Shown: positions 1-11,720, numbered from the stretch's first letter. The stretch: DNA of 64,000 nt from Prosopocoilus inquinatus (GCA_036172665.1 CM069874.1:55286707-55350706); one strand, 5' to 3'. Notes: a model not told the origin generated them from the sequence alone. Program-made: numbers and translations.

Positions 1-204
1 AGAATCAATTCGACCGAAAATTAACTTTCAAATCCCAATTTTCCCTTATCCTAATTTTTACAGGAAAACTTATAACACTGGGGAATCACTTTGAAAGCAA
101 ATTGGCGAAACGCAGAGTTCGCTGGGGCGGGTCTGCGAAAATATTCCACGGGAAACAATATACAGGGTGTTTCGGGGTCGGGCAGAAATTGAACGGTAAC
201 AAAG
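1..204. repeat. Left arm of a ~200-bp inverted repeat (partner at 10284-10483)
   Basis: The segment is the near-perfect reverse complement of 10284-10483. It contains the internal motif TACAGGGTGTTTCGG near 162, the end signature of a repeat family found throughout the window. The arm may extend left of the window. The two arms enclose the first three TTLL3 exons and most of the large TTLL3 intron, so they are more likely two opposite-facing copies of one repeat than the ends of one transposon. Confidence 0.8.
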
Positions 205-1126
205 TAAGTACTGTGTTTTAAGCAATACTTTCTTCACTACAAAACTGTAATCGTAGATAATAAACAGTAATCGTAAAGTGAACCACTAAACACTCGTTGT
301 ATGAGGCTTAATCAAAATATATGCGATTCTCACCACGTACATCAATAACATACAACATATCCACTATACTTTGAATGTTTATTTCAAAGTGCCAATTTCA
401 AATTACCATATTTTAGCTACATTAAAAGTTACTCAACGGCTCTTATATTTGGTTATAGAACATGCGCAAACTATTGGTGCAAAAATTAAAAAAAAGAATC
501 AACACTAAAAAAAATTCCCATATGGTGCGAACTTTTTGGCGGTCACTGTATATTTTATAATAATTTTCATCGAACAAGATAGTGCCTCGATTGTAAAAAT
601 TATAATCAAGTATACATGTGTACGTCAAATATTTAGACAGATAGATCATATTTATGATTATTTGTTGTTCTGTCAACATATAAAAATTCTCGTGTAGCTC
701 ACCCACATCGACTTGAATTTCGGTTCTCACATCTCGCCATTTACCAACGGTGCAAAATTTCAGTGGTTAAAAAATTGAAGTGTTGCAAAAGAAAATAAAT
801 TCGGAAAGGTAAGTAAGGTAAGTTTTGTCGTTTAACCAAATAAATTTTGAGAAAGACTTTTGAAAGACTTCGTGAATATTATTAGCAGTAAATTGAATTA
901 TCTTGCTATTCATCTTACTAAAATATATAGAAGAAGCAGAAAGGTTTTCAAAAAATTATTAGTGAAATGCAAAAACACGAAAATATTTTTAAAATTTCAA
1001 TTTTGCTTCAAATTAATTTCAAAAAAGGAATTCAAAATACTAATTTGAAATGGTAAAGTCATGTTAAATATAGTTGTAATGTTCTCACCTTTCTATTTAT
1101 TCTCGCCCTTTTTCTTCGGCTAATTC
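205..1126. other. Non-coding stretch upstream of TTLL3
   Basis: AT-rich sequence with no protein I recognise. A small minus-strand open frame at 443-730 has no family features. A good splice-donor string (AAAGGTAAGTAAG) near 805-817 could end a 5' untranslated exon of the TTLL3 gene that follows; this is inference. Confidence 0.4.
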
Positions 1127-3024
1127 ATGAAAGAAGATAATAAAATAAGCATTTTACAGAAAAAAAAATGTATAAACATAATTAAATATTCAAAGAAAAA
1201 TATATTCTCAATGGAAAGACCCTTGTCCAGTTCAAAAAGATCACCGAAACGTAAACATCGCCAACGGGAGAAACTAACTTCTTCATCAACCAGCAAAGCC
1301 GAACGAAAGGAAACCAAACCAAACCATAAATCAGCGCCCCCCTTCGATTTAAATAAGAACACAGAACTTCCGAAGAAAAATTCTAAATTGGCCAGGTTAT
1401 CTCTAAGCTTGCCTTTAAATCCTAATTGTTTTAAATCGAAACGTAATTTACAGCATCCATTCGGGATTTTCTAACAAAGTTAGCGACTTACCAACCAACA
1501 AAGTTCACATAAACAAACGTCATGAAAACTGCTTCAATCCGGGGGTTCCTTTGCCGAGCAACCCTAAAGAAGGGCAAAAACTGCACTCCACCTCTCTCAT
1601 TAGCCAGACATCCTCACATAAATCTTCCAACAAATGTCCATCGCCGATTCGGAAATGTTCCAGCAGAAGCAGAAGTACTTCACATGAGAACAAAATAAAT
1701 AGCAAGTCCACGGTGATCACACAAAATAATTTATCTGAATCAAAGAAAGAAGCCAGTGGATGTTCGGTGATTGTCAAAAATAATAAAGTGCCGGAAAGTC
1801 CGATTAAAAGCCCTGCCAAATTAGAAGCCCAAACCAAGGACTTGCCAAAGGGACCAAGCCCGCCGAAAGTTCAAAGGGACGTTACACTGCAATCTCTTAA
1901 AGAAACGGCAGAGCGAGCTATGAAGGAAAGAAAAACCTTCACAGTTTGTGGTAACTATTCAAGCGTCAGAAGGTCGCTTTTTGCAAGAGGGTGGGTAGAA
2001 AAAATTCATTTATCACATGCGTACCCCGATCGAGAAAATTTACGCAGGCTTACCTTTTTACCAACGAATGAACTCATCCTGTTTGTTAACGATAAAAACA
2101 ACGGCAATCTTTATAAACGGGTTATCCTATCGAAGTTTCTAGCACATCATCAAGTCGATTTATTCTGGGATTATGGCGGTGAAGCGTACAAGGTGAATTC
2201 GGATAATGTGAAATTTACCATCATCAATAACATCAAGAGAAGTGTGTACAGTTATTCAACCAAACAGGGTTTATGTGAATTAATGAAACGCGCTCATTGG
2301 TATCACGATCCGGGGATTTCCTCAATTCGCCATCCGCGATCCTACTCGCTCACGGAAACAGGCGACCCCGATGGTTTCATGAACGATTTCAGAATAACAG
2401 CGACAATGTCTCTACTTAAATGGATAATCTACACCAACGAAAACTCCGTGGCCAAACTTATCTCCGACTCCGGAAAAATCCCCATCACCTCGTTCCACTT
2501 TGCACTCCAAGAATGCGAAAAATTCATTCAAAAATGTAAACACAACGACATCGATCAAATTATCAAGGACGCTTTGGAGTTCGAATGGAATCAATTCTTG
2601 GACATCTACTACAGATGCGTCCACATTGGAAACCACTTCAAGACCAACAACGAGGAAACGGAGCAATCGCTGGTGCACAAGTCAAAAATCATGCTGGCGA
2701 AACTTCAAAAGATTTGGCCCTATCTGCAGATGGACGGTTTCATGAACATTTGGATTTTGAAACCGACGATCGGAAGCAGAGGAATCGGAATACACATCTG
2801 CAGAACTCTACAGTACGTGTTGAAAGTCGTTAAAGAAAATAAAACCCACAAGTACATCATTCAAAAATATATTGGTAAGATGATAACATTTTCTGTGAAT
2901 CATTAAATCCATTTTTATTTATTTATTTTGTAGAACGACCTTTACTCATTTACAACACAAAATTTGACATCCGGCAATGGTTCATGATAAGCTGCACCTC
3001 ACCATTGACAATTTGGATTTACAG
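1127..3024 (+). CDS. TTLL3: Tubulin glycylase TTLL3-like, coding exons 1-3 (5' part of gene)
   Basis: Coding exons 1127-1395, 1454-2874 and 2934-3024, joined through short GT-AG introns of 58 and 59 bp; phases fit, and with exons 4-5 the model is 1,027 aa. The start is uncertain: the ATG at 1127 or the in-frame ATG at 1211 ([13 protein letters not shown]) are both possible. Residues 1-240 are a basic, Ser/Lys-rich, probably disordered region. The TTLL3 N-domain begins near residue 255 ([15 protein letters not shown]), and the ATP-grasp nucleotide-binding region near 524 ([14 protein letters not shown]). Exon 3 encodes the family motif [21 protein letters not shown]3 enzymes attach the first glycine to glutamates in tubulin tails in cilia and flagella (family knowledge). 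Length suits insect TTLL3 proteins. The gene continues at 13706 after a 10.7 kb intron. Confidence 0.93.
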
Positions 3025-3704
3025 GTAACCTCAATAATTTTCTAAATAAAAAGAAATTAGTTCTACATGTATGTATACCGGGTGTACCTCTACGAGACAA
3101 GCAATTCAAACTTAGTAAGAATCTCTAATATAATAAAGTTTCATTCTAAAACAATCCCTTTCAAAAGTACAAGGTGTTCATTTTTACAGACTTAACAAGT
3201 TTAGATCAGGCCTAATCATGCGAGGGGAATATGTCGAGGTATATTCTCCTTCTACCATCGCACAGGCAGTGCCGGTTCCCGCTTGACGCTCAGTCGCTTC
3301 AATTTCAACAACCAACGATATACAAAACTTATGTAGATAATATTCTTTATGGAAAATGTTGTAGTGACGAGCAATATTACATCGTTTTACGCTCAACAGT
3401 TTACCTCAAATAATACATTCTGCATTACCTGTACTGTTTATAAATCACAGGTACTTAAATTCATAATTTTGGTTCATGTTTGTATTTCACGAGAGCCACA
3501 CGTTTTATAACTTCTGTTGGTACACGATCGGCTGGCAGGCTGGCTCATTGATGTCGACGTTTCATTGATCTATCGAATAGTGGGGGATACTATGTCCTCG
3601 CTCTTCTCGTATTTTATGTCCAGGCCTGGTTTAGATTATTGTTCACGGGATTATAACACAAATTATACTTATTTTTCACTCACAAATTTTCGTTCGCTCA
3701 TCAC

Positions 3705-3846
3705 CAGGGACCGGAATTATATATTTTGTTCGACTAATTACAAACGAGGCGGCAAACGTATAACATTGCAGTGACGTGTCGATGCACACGCTTCGTTGCC
3801 GCCTCGCTCGAAATAAACCGAACAAAATATATAATTCCGTCCTGTA
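3705..3846. mobile_element. Small hAT-type MITE with 8-bp target duplication
   Basis: 142-bp element with inverted ends (CAGGGACCGGAATTATAT and, reversed, TACAGGACGGAATTATAT) that extend into ATATTTTGTTCG. It is flanked by exact CTCATCAC copies at 3697-3704 and 3847-3854. The 8-bp duplication indicates hAT mobilisation. No coding capacity. Confidence 0.8.
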
Positions 3847-4294
3847 CTCATCACATAGAGCGTTAAGCTCGTCAAAACTTCAGACAAACTACACTTTCAT
3901 TAGTTGCCGCTCTTTACATAACGAATACTAACCAAAAAGAGGACAACGCTCTCAAAGCTCCATGCAGCGGCGTAGCCAGATCTAAATTTGATGTGGGCAA
4001 GATAAACTTTGCGAGGCCCTTTGGTGGCGCAAGACATATTTTATAAAAAAAAATTAAGGAACTGTCAAATTCTTATTCACAAAAATGCTAATATCTTCAC
4101 TTTAACTAACACTATTAAATAATAACTAAAGACAATAAATTATCTTTTAAAACTTGAAATACATTTAATTATTATTTGATTCAGTCACTGAGAATGCCTT
4201 TGATTCAAAGATTTTAACTTTCCGCATATTTTCTTATTAGTTTGTTATTACACTGTTTCGGTTTACCTGAAAGGGTCGCGTTTAGATCTCCACA

Positions 4295-4456
4295 GCAGCT
4301 AAGTTGCTGACTCAGCTTATGCAGATAGCTTATGGTGCTAAGTTTTAATAGTTCGCATTTTAAAGTTCGCTATGTTTAACCGTTCAGGAACACCATTCGC
4401 TGAAAGTCCACGTAACGGTCAGCAATTCAGCTGCTCCGGTTATCTGAATGCGGCCT
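4295..4456. repeat. Decayed inverted-repeat element (GGCCGCATTCAG family)
   Basis: A region rich in paired CAGCTAAGTTGCTGACTCAG-like strings ending in CTGAATGCGGCC. A related element occurs at about 30930-31080 (GGCCGCGTTCAGCGG end, paired internal arms). Non-coding; boundaries approximate. Confidence 0.35.
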
Positions 4457-4849
4457 TTGTAAGTCACATTGACTTAACGACAATTTATTATTTATTTATT
4501 TTTCAGCGATAGCAAAAAGAATCCCGTTTAAATAATAAACATTTTTTTATTTAGGTGATAAAAGGGCAAATTAGGTAAAAAAAAAGTTGCATAGGTGAAC
4601 AAACATTAAAAAAAAGGTACTCTAAATGGCTCTATTTTTAATGAAACGAAAAGGTATGCAAAGAGATCTGTAAAATCTAAAAATCTGAAAAAACGGTGTT
4701 TTACCTAAAATCAGGTTCTTATATTTAATGTTCTAAAATGCAATAACTTATCTTTTACTGATATGTTGCGTTATACTGATATGCTATGACAATTAAATAG
4801 TTTTAATTAAAAATAGAAAATTTAATAATAATAAAGGTAATAAAAATTT

Positions 4850-5016
4850 TGTTCCAAATCGTTTTTGATTGCAGTGAAAACCTCGAGCAGCCTCTGTACA
4901 GCTGTTTCAGCCCTGTTAGGGGCTTCATCAGCAGAGACGTAGCTCGAAATTCTCACTGCAAACCAAAAACGACTTGACCAATTTATTCGCAAATGCTCGA
5001 GGTTTTCACTGCATAT
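4850..5016 (-). mobile_element. Fragment of hammerhead-bearing retroelement
   Basis: The sequence around the 4882-4946 ribozyme aligns by eye with 24190-24350: both share the AATAAATTGG.CAAGTCG leader, a GCAGTG block before the ribozyme, and the CACTGCAATCAAAAACGATTT tail in shortened form. It also carries an 18-bp inverted pair (GCAGTGAAAACCTCGAGC and its complement) enclosing the ribozyme. No reverse transcriptase is present. Confidence 0.65.
4882..4946 (-). ncRNA. Hammerhead ribozyme motif (type I, Penelope-like type), antisense to TTLL3
   Basis: Read on the minus strand the segment has every element of a hammerhead core: CUGAUGA (4925-4931), a stem II AGCCC/GGGCU closed by a short loop, GAAA (part of GAAAC at 4904-4908), the self-complementary stem III ACAGCUGU, a GUA cleavage triplet, and stem I CUCUG/CAGAG continuing after an internal loop into CGAGC/GCUCG. 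Very short palindromic stem III is the hallmark of hammerheads in Penelope-like and related retroelements, which act mainly as dimers (established knowledge). A homologous copy at 24245-24307 keeps all pairings. Confidence 0.85.
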
Positions 5017-5105
5017 TTTTTTTTAAGCTTTATTAAAATTAAATAAAATTTTATCGGTATGATTAGGTTGTTTTTAGATTCTTCTTTTTTAGAGTTATTA
5101 AGTTG

Positions 5106-5155
5106 GTAGCGTACTGAAGATGGCAGCTTAGCTGCCGAAATACGTATCTACGGAT
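5106..5155 (+). ncRNA. Second hammerhead-like ribozyme family, sense strand of TTLL3 intron
   Basis: On the plus strand: CUGAAGA at 5114-5120 (the seventh core position tolerates any base), one extra U, a perfect 6-bp stem II GGCAGC/GCUGCC with UUA loop, GAAA at 5137-5140, an 8-nt self-complementary stem III AUACGUAU, an AUC cleavage triplet ending at 5148, and a 4-bp stem I CGUA/UACG. Stem I is short and the extra base after the core is unusual, so activity is uncertain. It lies in sense orientation inside TTLL3 intron 3. Confidence 0.6.
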
Positions 5156-5394
5156 ATAAAAATTATTGTGGGCGGAGGTTAATTTCAATTATCTCTTTAA
5201 CCACAGTCTCCTTTACTATTTTAGAAACGTACAGTTAAAAAATGAATGTTAATATATTGATTGAAACTCACCTTGTTTCCAGACTGCAATGCAATGCCAA
5301 TGCATTACAGACTGCCTTTTTTGCCAAAAACTGAACATAGCGATATTTTCTTTGTGTGCTCAGTTAAAAAAGATATAGATATAGAAATAGTGAT

Positions 5395-5524
5395 GAACAG
5401 ATAAAACAGCGACATCCTACTATCGCTTGAGGACTTATTAGGTAGCAAATCCGCTTCAATTTGTCTATACTACTGCAATGTCAGGTCAAAAATCGATCGT
5501 AGGATGTCACTGTTTTATCTGTTC
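5395..5524. mobile_element. Small inverted-repeat element (GAACAGATAAAACAG ends)
   Basis: 130 bp; the left end GAACAGATAAAACAGCGACATC is mirrored at the right end, with a further pairing of the following CCTAC. Non-coding. It lies just before the large hAT element. Confidence 0.65.
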
Positions 5525-5569
5525 AATAAAGGTAATGTAATAAGAAAAAGAGTACGAGTTACCCAAAAC

Positions 5570-8500
5570 TAGTGATGCGACGAGTCGAGTAGACTCGCTA
5601 TCAGACTCGATTCTCAAAGGTACTCATTGTACTCGAGTAACTAATTCTGTGAACCCGAGTCAGCGGTACTCGAGTCGACTCGAGTACGATACAAGTACTC
5701 GAGTATCGACTTTAGAATTTGTAGACTCGGGTCCCAAAGTTATTCGTTCTACTCGAGTAACTACTGCAGAGACACCGAGTCAGCGAAACTCGAGTCAACT
5801 CGAGTTCGATTCAAGTAATTCGAGTACCGGCTTTAGAATTAAATAACGAGTCGAGTAGACTCGATGTCAGACTGGATTTTATTGGATTCTCTTTATAGAG
5901 CCTCCTCGTCAGTTGGTAACAAGTCAATGAGTACCGAGTTTAGAATTGAGATTATGTGTGTAGGCAATAAGCGTTAACGTTTGACAAGTTTCATTCGTCT
6001 TAGAAGTACTATGCTTTTGCTAAAACAGTCGACTGCCGCAATAACTTACTGTGACAGTCAGACGCTTGATATCGGGACGGCTTGGCGGCGGTCATTGTTT
6101 TTTTTTTTTATATTTTATGAAAAAGATTACATAAAAAATTAATAAGTTCTAAAATTTCAAAGGGAGTAGAGTTTTTTGTAACTGAAAAGGCTGTTAAATA
6201 TTGTTAAATAAAAACTGAAGACTCATACTCATTTAATGAATAATTTGTGGCTCTATATTCTATATTTGTTTTCTTTTAAAGAAAATAATTTTAATTCAAC
6301 TAAACATGCAATTTAAACAAATTTTTCTTTTTATTTTACACAGAGCCTGCACACTTTATTATGAGACATATCAAATAATATTATATAGTTACAAAATTTT
6401 AAATTTATCTGAACCGCCAGAATACATTAATAAAGAAAACACGTGACGATCGGAAATCAAGTAAAATATAGAATGAACTTTGTTATTTTAAACGGAACGT
6501 CAATATACAGTTGAAAACAAAAAAGTAGACAAATTACTGTTTCCTGTAATTATTCTTCCTCAAAATGCTATAGAGTAAAGCCGAATTCACAGATTTTATC
6601 ACAGTTTTAAACTTGTTAATTTTGAAAGATTTTAAATTTGTTTAAAGTTATTTATGAAGTCGTCTTTAATCACTACCATTTTCAGAAAGAATAATTATAG
6701 GAATCTGTAATTTGTCTACTTTTTTTGCTTTCAACTGTAAAGTCGGCATATATGGAATACCCATTCTTTGGGCCGTCATAAATTCTGAACTAAGATACTA
6801 AATACTCAGATATTTTCATTAAAAATACTTTATGTTGTTTTCCAGCGGTTGGATATATAAATTTAAGAAATACATATTTTTGGGGAAAATTCTGAAACAA
6901 ATTAAAAAAACTGCATTTTCATGATATTATTTAAAATGGCGGATAATATGGAATAGTCAGTTGGGGTGACATGAAATAAAAGAAAATGTGCAATACTTTG
7001 AAGTAATAAGGTAAAATATCAACTGTTGTACTAATCTACACTATAACAAACTAACTTTGGTGTAATTTTAAAAAATACGCCCAAATACATTTTTCTCGTA
7101 CCGCGCGAAAACTTCCAAAACGATAAATTCACAAAATCATGTACTGTAAAGTTACGCAGTCTTACCAGCTAAGAACCTCTGTAGTAATGACCTATAACAC
7201 CGAAACTCATGTTAATGTCAGAGTCGTTTAACAGATTCTTATTTCAAAAATACTAAAAATAAATTTCATATTCGCCCGGTCTATTCCATATATGTATGCT
7301 AACTTTATTCTACATGTTTTCTTGGATTAAAAAAAAATACTTAATTCCTAATTCAAAATATAGGTACATGTTTATGTTGTTTAGTTTATTTGCATTTTCA
7401 TTTTTTTACGATATTTAAATTTAAAAAAATGTGTATTTATTTTAGTAGACCTTTGCATTAACAAGAGTTTTTAATGCGTAACAGGAGCTAATTGTAATTA
7501 ACAGACAAAACGTTAACAGCTATAACAAATTAACATTATAGAGAAGATCAAATTAAAGAATTTTTTTTAATACACTTTAGTTGAAGTTTGTTCTTGTCCG
7601 ATGAAAATTGTAAGTAGAAGGTTTTTTTAATCTCAAACCGGACAGAAAAATGAAGGGAAACACACTCAACGTTTCGCTATAGATTTATAGCTTCGTCAGA
7701 CGAAGCTATAAATCTATAGCGAAACGTTGAGTGTGTTTCCCTTCATTTTTCTGTCCGGTTTGAGATTAAAAAAACCTTCTACTTAATAAACTTTAGGTAA
7801 AAATCAGTAACTAGAAAGTTATAAGAGTTTAATGTGAAATTAATTAACAAGTAAAAGTTACTACTTGTAGTAATATTTTACGTTTTAAATTTTGGTTTTA
7901 CAACCATTTAAAAAAAATCTAGTCTCGTAAAAGTTACGGATATTTCATTTTTGTGTCAATTAAAGAAGAAATTAAGAAATTTAACTGTAACTTTTTTAGG
8001 GTTTTGGTCAAAAACGAATTAAGAGAAAAGCTTTATTTTGATCTTCTACAGCTGCCCTACCAATCTCCGTACGTTATAAAATAAATTAATAAAAATAAAT
8101 CAAACCCTAATAATTTCAAGCTCAAATATCATGAAAAGTATGAAACCAAATAAAGACAAACTACAAATTGTTGGAATTAGGAATCTTTGTCAATTCAAAA
8201 AAATATGTTGCGAGTTTAACATGAATGCTTCTACGGCCGCCATACATGATTGAATTGGCTACCGGTTGAAAACACGTCATTATTATTTCTTCCACTGCCG
8301 TCATTTCGCCCTTCATTGTAGAAGAACCTCCTCAGGACTGATATTGCTGGATGTAGCTTTTTCCTAGTCGTTGAAACTGACGGGAAGCAATAGAACACCA
8401 TTAGCAGCTCTGAGGAATTTCTTCTGCAATGAAGAGCAAAACGTCGGCATAGGAAATATCTTGATGCGGTTCCAAACGGAATCAGTCATTTGGGTTTCCG

Positions 8501-9003
8501 ATCGGCACTTGTTTAATTTTTTCTTAATAATTTCTTGATTCAAACAAATTCCTAAAAGTTACATTTTACATATTTTGATATACGTATCTAAAGAGTGTTG
8601 ATAACATTAAAAATGTAAACAAAAACACTGCACCTTTATTCTATCGATTCTACTAGCAGTAAAAAAGTAACGTCATGAGTACTCATATTTCCGGGTTTAG
8701 TTAAATGTTCGAAACTTAATGTGGACTCGAGTCAAAACTCGCATTTTTTATAAAAAAAGTTCAAGTTTATTACATTCTTTAAAACGGCGAGTCCCGAGTT
8801 CAATTCGAGTACTCGAGTACTTTTATCTGAACTCGAGTCAACTGACTCGAGTCGACTCGATTCCTTCAAACGGCAATTTTCAACCAAGTACTCGAGTCTT
8901 TTGATCTGGACTCGACTCTCTTGACTCGAGTCAAGACTCGATTCTTTTATAAAAATAATCGAGTCGACTCGATTCTTAAAAACAGCGACTCGTCGCATCA
9001 CTA
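5570..9003. mobile_element. 3.4 kb non-autonomous hAT element with ACTCGAGT subterminal palindromes
   Basis: Ends are an 18-bp inverted repeat TAGTGATGCGACGAGTCG and its complement at 8986-9003. Exact 8-bp target duplications CCCAAAAC flank it (5562-5569 and 9004-9011), diagnostic of hAT transposition. The first ~300 and last ~300 bp are packed with ACTCGAGT and GTCGACTC palindromes, likely transposase-binding sites (inference from other hAT elements). The 2.7 kb interior is AT-rich, has no transposase frame, and holds a perfect 175-bp palindrome. Confidence 0.9.
7611..7785. repeat. Perfect 86-bp-arm palindrome with 3-nt centre
   Basis: Arms 7611-7696 and 7700-7785 are exact reverse complements around CAG. 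Each arm contains the ACGTTTCGCTATAG...TATAGCTTCGT block; read on the minus strand the centre creates CTGACGA followed by a GCTATA/TATAGC stem and GAAAC, a hammerhead-like core without a matching stem I. The full identity of the arms implies a recent event, gene conversion, or an assembly fold-back. Confidence 0.95.
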
Positions 9004-9413
9004 CCCAAAACTGTCCATTACCTTACCCGCATAAGGTAAATTTATCCGCAGTTCAGGTAATTATCCGTAATTTGGCAACACTAATTGTTAGGGTAGTTTT
9101 TTTTTTAAACGAATGACATCTAAATACTTTTATGAGTTAAATGGTTAAAGAAAGCTGTATAAACCTTCGAGACGCGAGGCCCCTCAGGCCGCGAGGCCGT
9201 AGGCGATGGCCCACGTCGCCCACGCCTTACGCCGCTTCTGGCTCCATGTAACTCCAGTTTTATAGTCCACATCCGCAGTACTAAAACGTTGATAACGGAG
9301 ATCAAAGGTGCCGCATGTATAATCTGTGGCCATATAACATAGAGTGTTTTTTTTTAACTGTTGCCATAGGAATTTACATGGGGAAAACTTTGCCTCGTGT
9401 TAATTTTTGTTTG

Positions 9414-10175
9414 TACAGAGTGTTCTTTTACTGTGTGCAAATATTTAAACCTGAAATATATCACCATAAATGGCAATGATTGAACTCATATGTTTTTAAC
9501 ATAAATGTAATAGTTTTCGAGAAAATGCAGTGGCAGATTTTCACTATACCGTTTGAGAACTGCTGGCATAGCTAAAAGTGGAATGCGGCCCCTCTTCAAT
9601 TGCGACCCGCAGCCGAAGTAGGCTAGGGTCAGTGCCTAACTGGATCTTGAGCAGGAACAACGTAAATCAGAGCCGCTCCGATAAGCTGATCCATCAAAAC
9701 GTTTACAATTCAAATTAACTTCACTGCAAGTAATTACAAGTTTAAGTATTTTAGATTAAAATCTAGTGCAATTCAAGAAGCTGCGGTTCGAAATTGCCAA
9801 ACAAATTAAAAGCGAGGTACAAACAAATTGTAATTGGTGCATAAATTTTCATCGATAGTTGATATTGTAAAACGTATTACTTCGCTCAAAGAATTAAAAT
9901 TTTAAATAAAATAATTAACAAATGATATCAGTGATTATTATTACGAAACGCTGCGTTGAACATCGAGTGCGGTATCGGTGGGCGTGTTCATACCGAGAGG
10001 AAGACGAAGTTGACCTTCCTATCTTTCTGGCACATTTCAGCGGTTCCAAACAAGTGGTCCATCCGAATTTTTTTGGCTATGATACGTAGCCACAAAAAAA
10101 TACCCGCAGAAGGTAGCATTTCGTGTACTTAGACAGAGGTTTTTTTATTTGCATACAGTAAAAGAACACCGTGTA
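9414..10175. mobile_element. TACAGGGTG-end element, 762 bp, short copy of the family at 46731-53902
   Basis: The left end TACAGAGTGTTCTTTTACTG is mirrored at the right end (CAGTAAAAGAACACCGTGTA). Left and right subterminal blocks match those of the 46731 and 53902 ends (for example ATCACCATAAATGGCAA and TTTGGCTATGAT). A TA dinucleotide at each border suggests Tc1/mariner-type insertion. No intact coding frame. Confidence 0.7.
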
Positions 10176-10283
10176 TATATAGATATAAAAGATTACTCCA
10201 AGAATCATAGAAGAACTCCGTTAGAAATTAATTAAAAACATTCAATAATATGCTGCATCCATTTTAAAACGAACTAGAAAGTA

Positions 10284-10483
10284 TTGTTACCGTTCAATTT
10301 CTACCCGACCCCGAAACACCCTGTATATTGTTTCCCGTGGAATATTTTCGCAGACCCGCCCCAGCGAACTCTGCGTTTCACCGATTTGCATTCAATGTGA
10401 TTCCCCAGTGTTATAGGTTTTCCTGTAAAATTAGGATAAGGGAAAATTGGGATTAGAAGTTAATTTTCGGTCGAATTGATTCT
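10284..10483. repeat. Right arm of the ~200-bp inverted repeat
   Basis: Near-perfect reverse complement of 1-204, including the CACCCTGTATA border. A relatively GC-rich block starts immediately after it. Confidence 0.8.
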
Positions 10484-11720
10484 TTATTTAGCATTTTTAG
10501 AGTTACACAATCTTGCAAAACATTTCGACATCAGCGTCTTCGTTCTCACGGAGGCCGTATAGAAATTGACCCCCGGTATTTAAGCCCATTGGTTGTTGTT
10601 GACGTAAGATTCTGTAGCGGTTGGTGTTCGCATTTCACCTCTTCTTTTCTCTTACCCCGTCTCTTATTCATCTGCCAGTTCGGAGCGATTTCAGAACTCA
10701 CTTTCCGCTGGATCCCTCGACGTAACAGCACGTTTTGCATTTGTGAATTTAAGTGTGTGTTTTCGCCCAAAATTTGTGTTGGGGAATTCAACTGCAACAT
10801 TCTGTTGGATTAATACGCTGTTCGAGGTTGATTAATGCGTTCGCATTTTCTACGCCTATTCCCCCATGTAGCTCTGTGAACAGGTGAGTCCACTCGTTGA
10901 TGTTTTGATTCGCTTCGAACGTTTCTAGCGTGTACTTTTCTTCCTTACAGGCTTTACGTTTACCGTGCCGTTTATCTTCACGTTTACCGTTATCTTTACG
11001 TTTACGTTTGCATTTACGTATCGATTCACGAAACTTCTGTGGGTCCTTTTGTTCCGACTGTTATCGCCGCATTTTCGAGGACACCTTTTTCGGCGCCTAT
11101 TTACGCCGACCGGATTTCGCCGGGGCTAGGATACTCCTGACCGCCCCGACCGACGACGTGCCCCAGGTCTCTTCCCTTCCCCGGCGGGAAGCACCACGCG
11201 TGACCCACTGGTGGAGGACATCTTCAGATAACCAGGTCGGACAAAGTTTTTATTATTTTTCCCCGTGAAAAGCGTGTTTACACGCGTTGTAATTTAATTT
11301 AATTTGGTTGCCTTATAAGTACGTCTTTGCGCGGCACGACGTTTTAATTTTAATTTCTGTTTAAGAAGAAATTGTAGACTGTTTGGATTGTGTGCGGCAT
11401 GATTTTTCCGGTCCGAAAATTTGAATTTATTTAATGTTTCCGCCGCTAACTGCATAAGTTAATTTACGTTTGAATTATTTTTGCGCACGTCGTTGCTGAA
11501 CTTTCATTAATGTATTGATTGTATGTTCTAGTTTTGTTTGTTGTAAATAAACTAAAGAGTTGTAAATATTTTGGATGAGTCGCGTTTTCTTGATTTTCCC
11601 GCGGTCCCCGTGCCAACTTTGTACAAACCTACCCTATCCCACTGGGGCTAGCCGGCGACGCCGAAACGCCTGTCAAGGCGATCACTTGTAGATACCTAAG
11701 CAGGTAGGTAGCAGTATTTA
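10484..11720. other. Relatively GC-rich unclassified block, possible LTR-type sequence
   Basis: Base composition is clearly richer in GC than the surroundings. A polyadenylation-like AATAAA near 11546 is followed by a GC-rich tail. This could be a solo LTR or other retroelement piece lodged in the TTLL3 intron, but no TG...CA ends with a target duplication were identified. Small frames at 10546-10800 (-), 10589-10813 (+) and 10930-11268 (+) show no known domain and are not called as genes. Confidence 0.3.

Noticed and set aside
2412..2833. Frames overlapping TTLL3 exon 2 in other frames
   Set aside because: Shadows of a conserved coding exon.
5649..5846. 65-codon frame inside the hAT at 5570
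   Set aside because: It is the ACTCGAGT repeat array read through; composition is purely repetitive.
8719..9001. Overlapping frames on both strands
   Set aside because: Same subterminal repeat array at the right end of the hAT element.
9150..9260. GC-rich patch suggesting rRNA
   Set aside because: No conserved rRNA core string could be matched; more likely a repeat fragment.
1..10483. One giant 10.5 kb transposon delimited by the inverted 200-bp arms
   Set aside because: It would have to contain host exons of TTLL3, and no target duplication can be seen because the left border is at the window edge.
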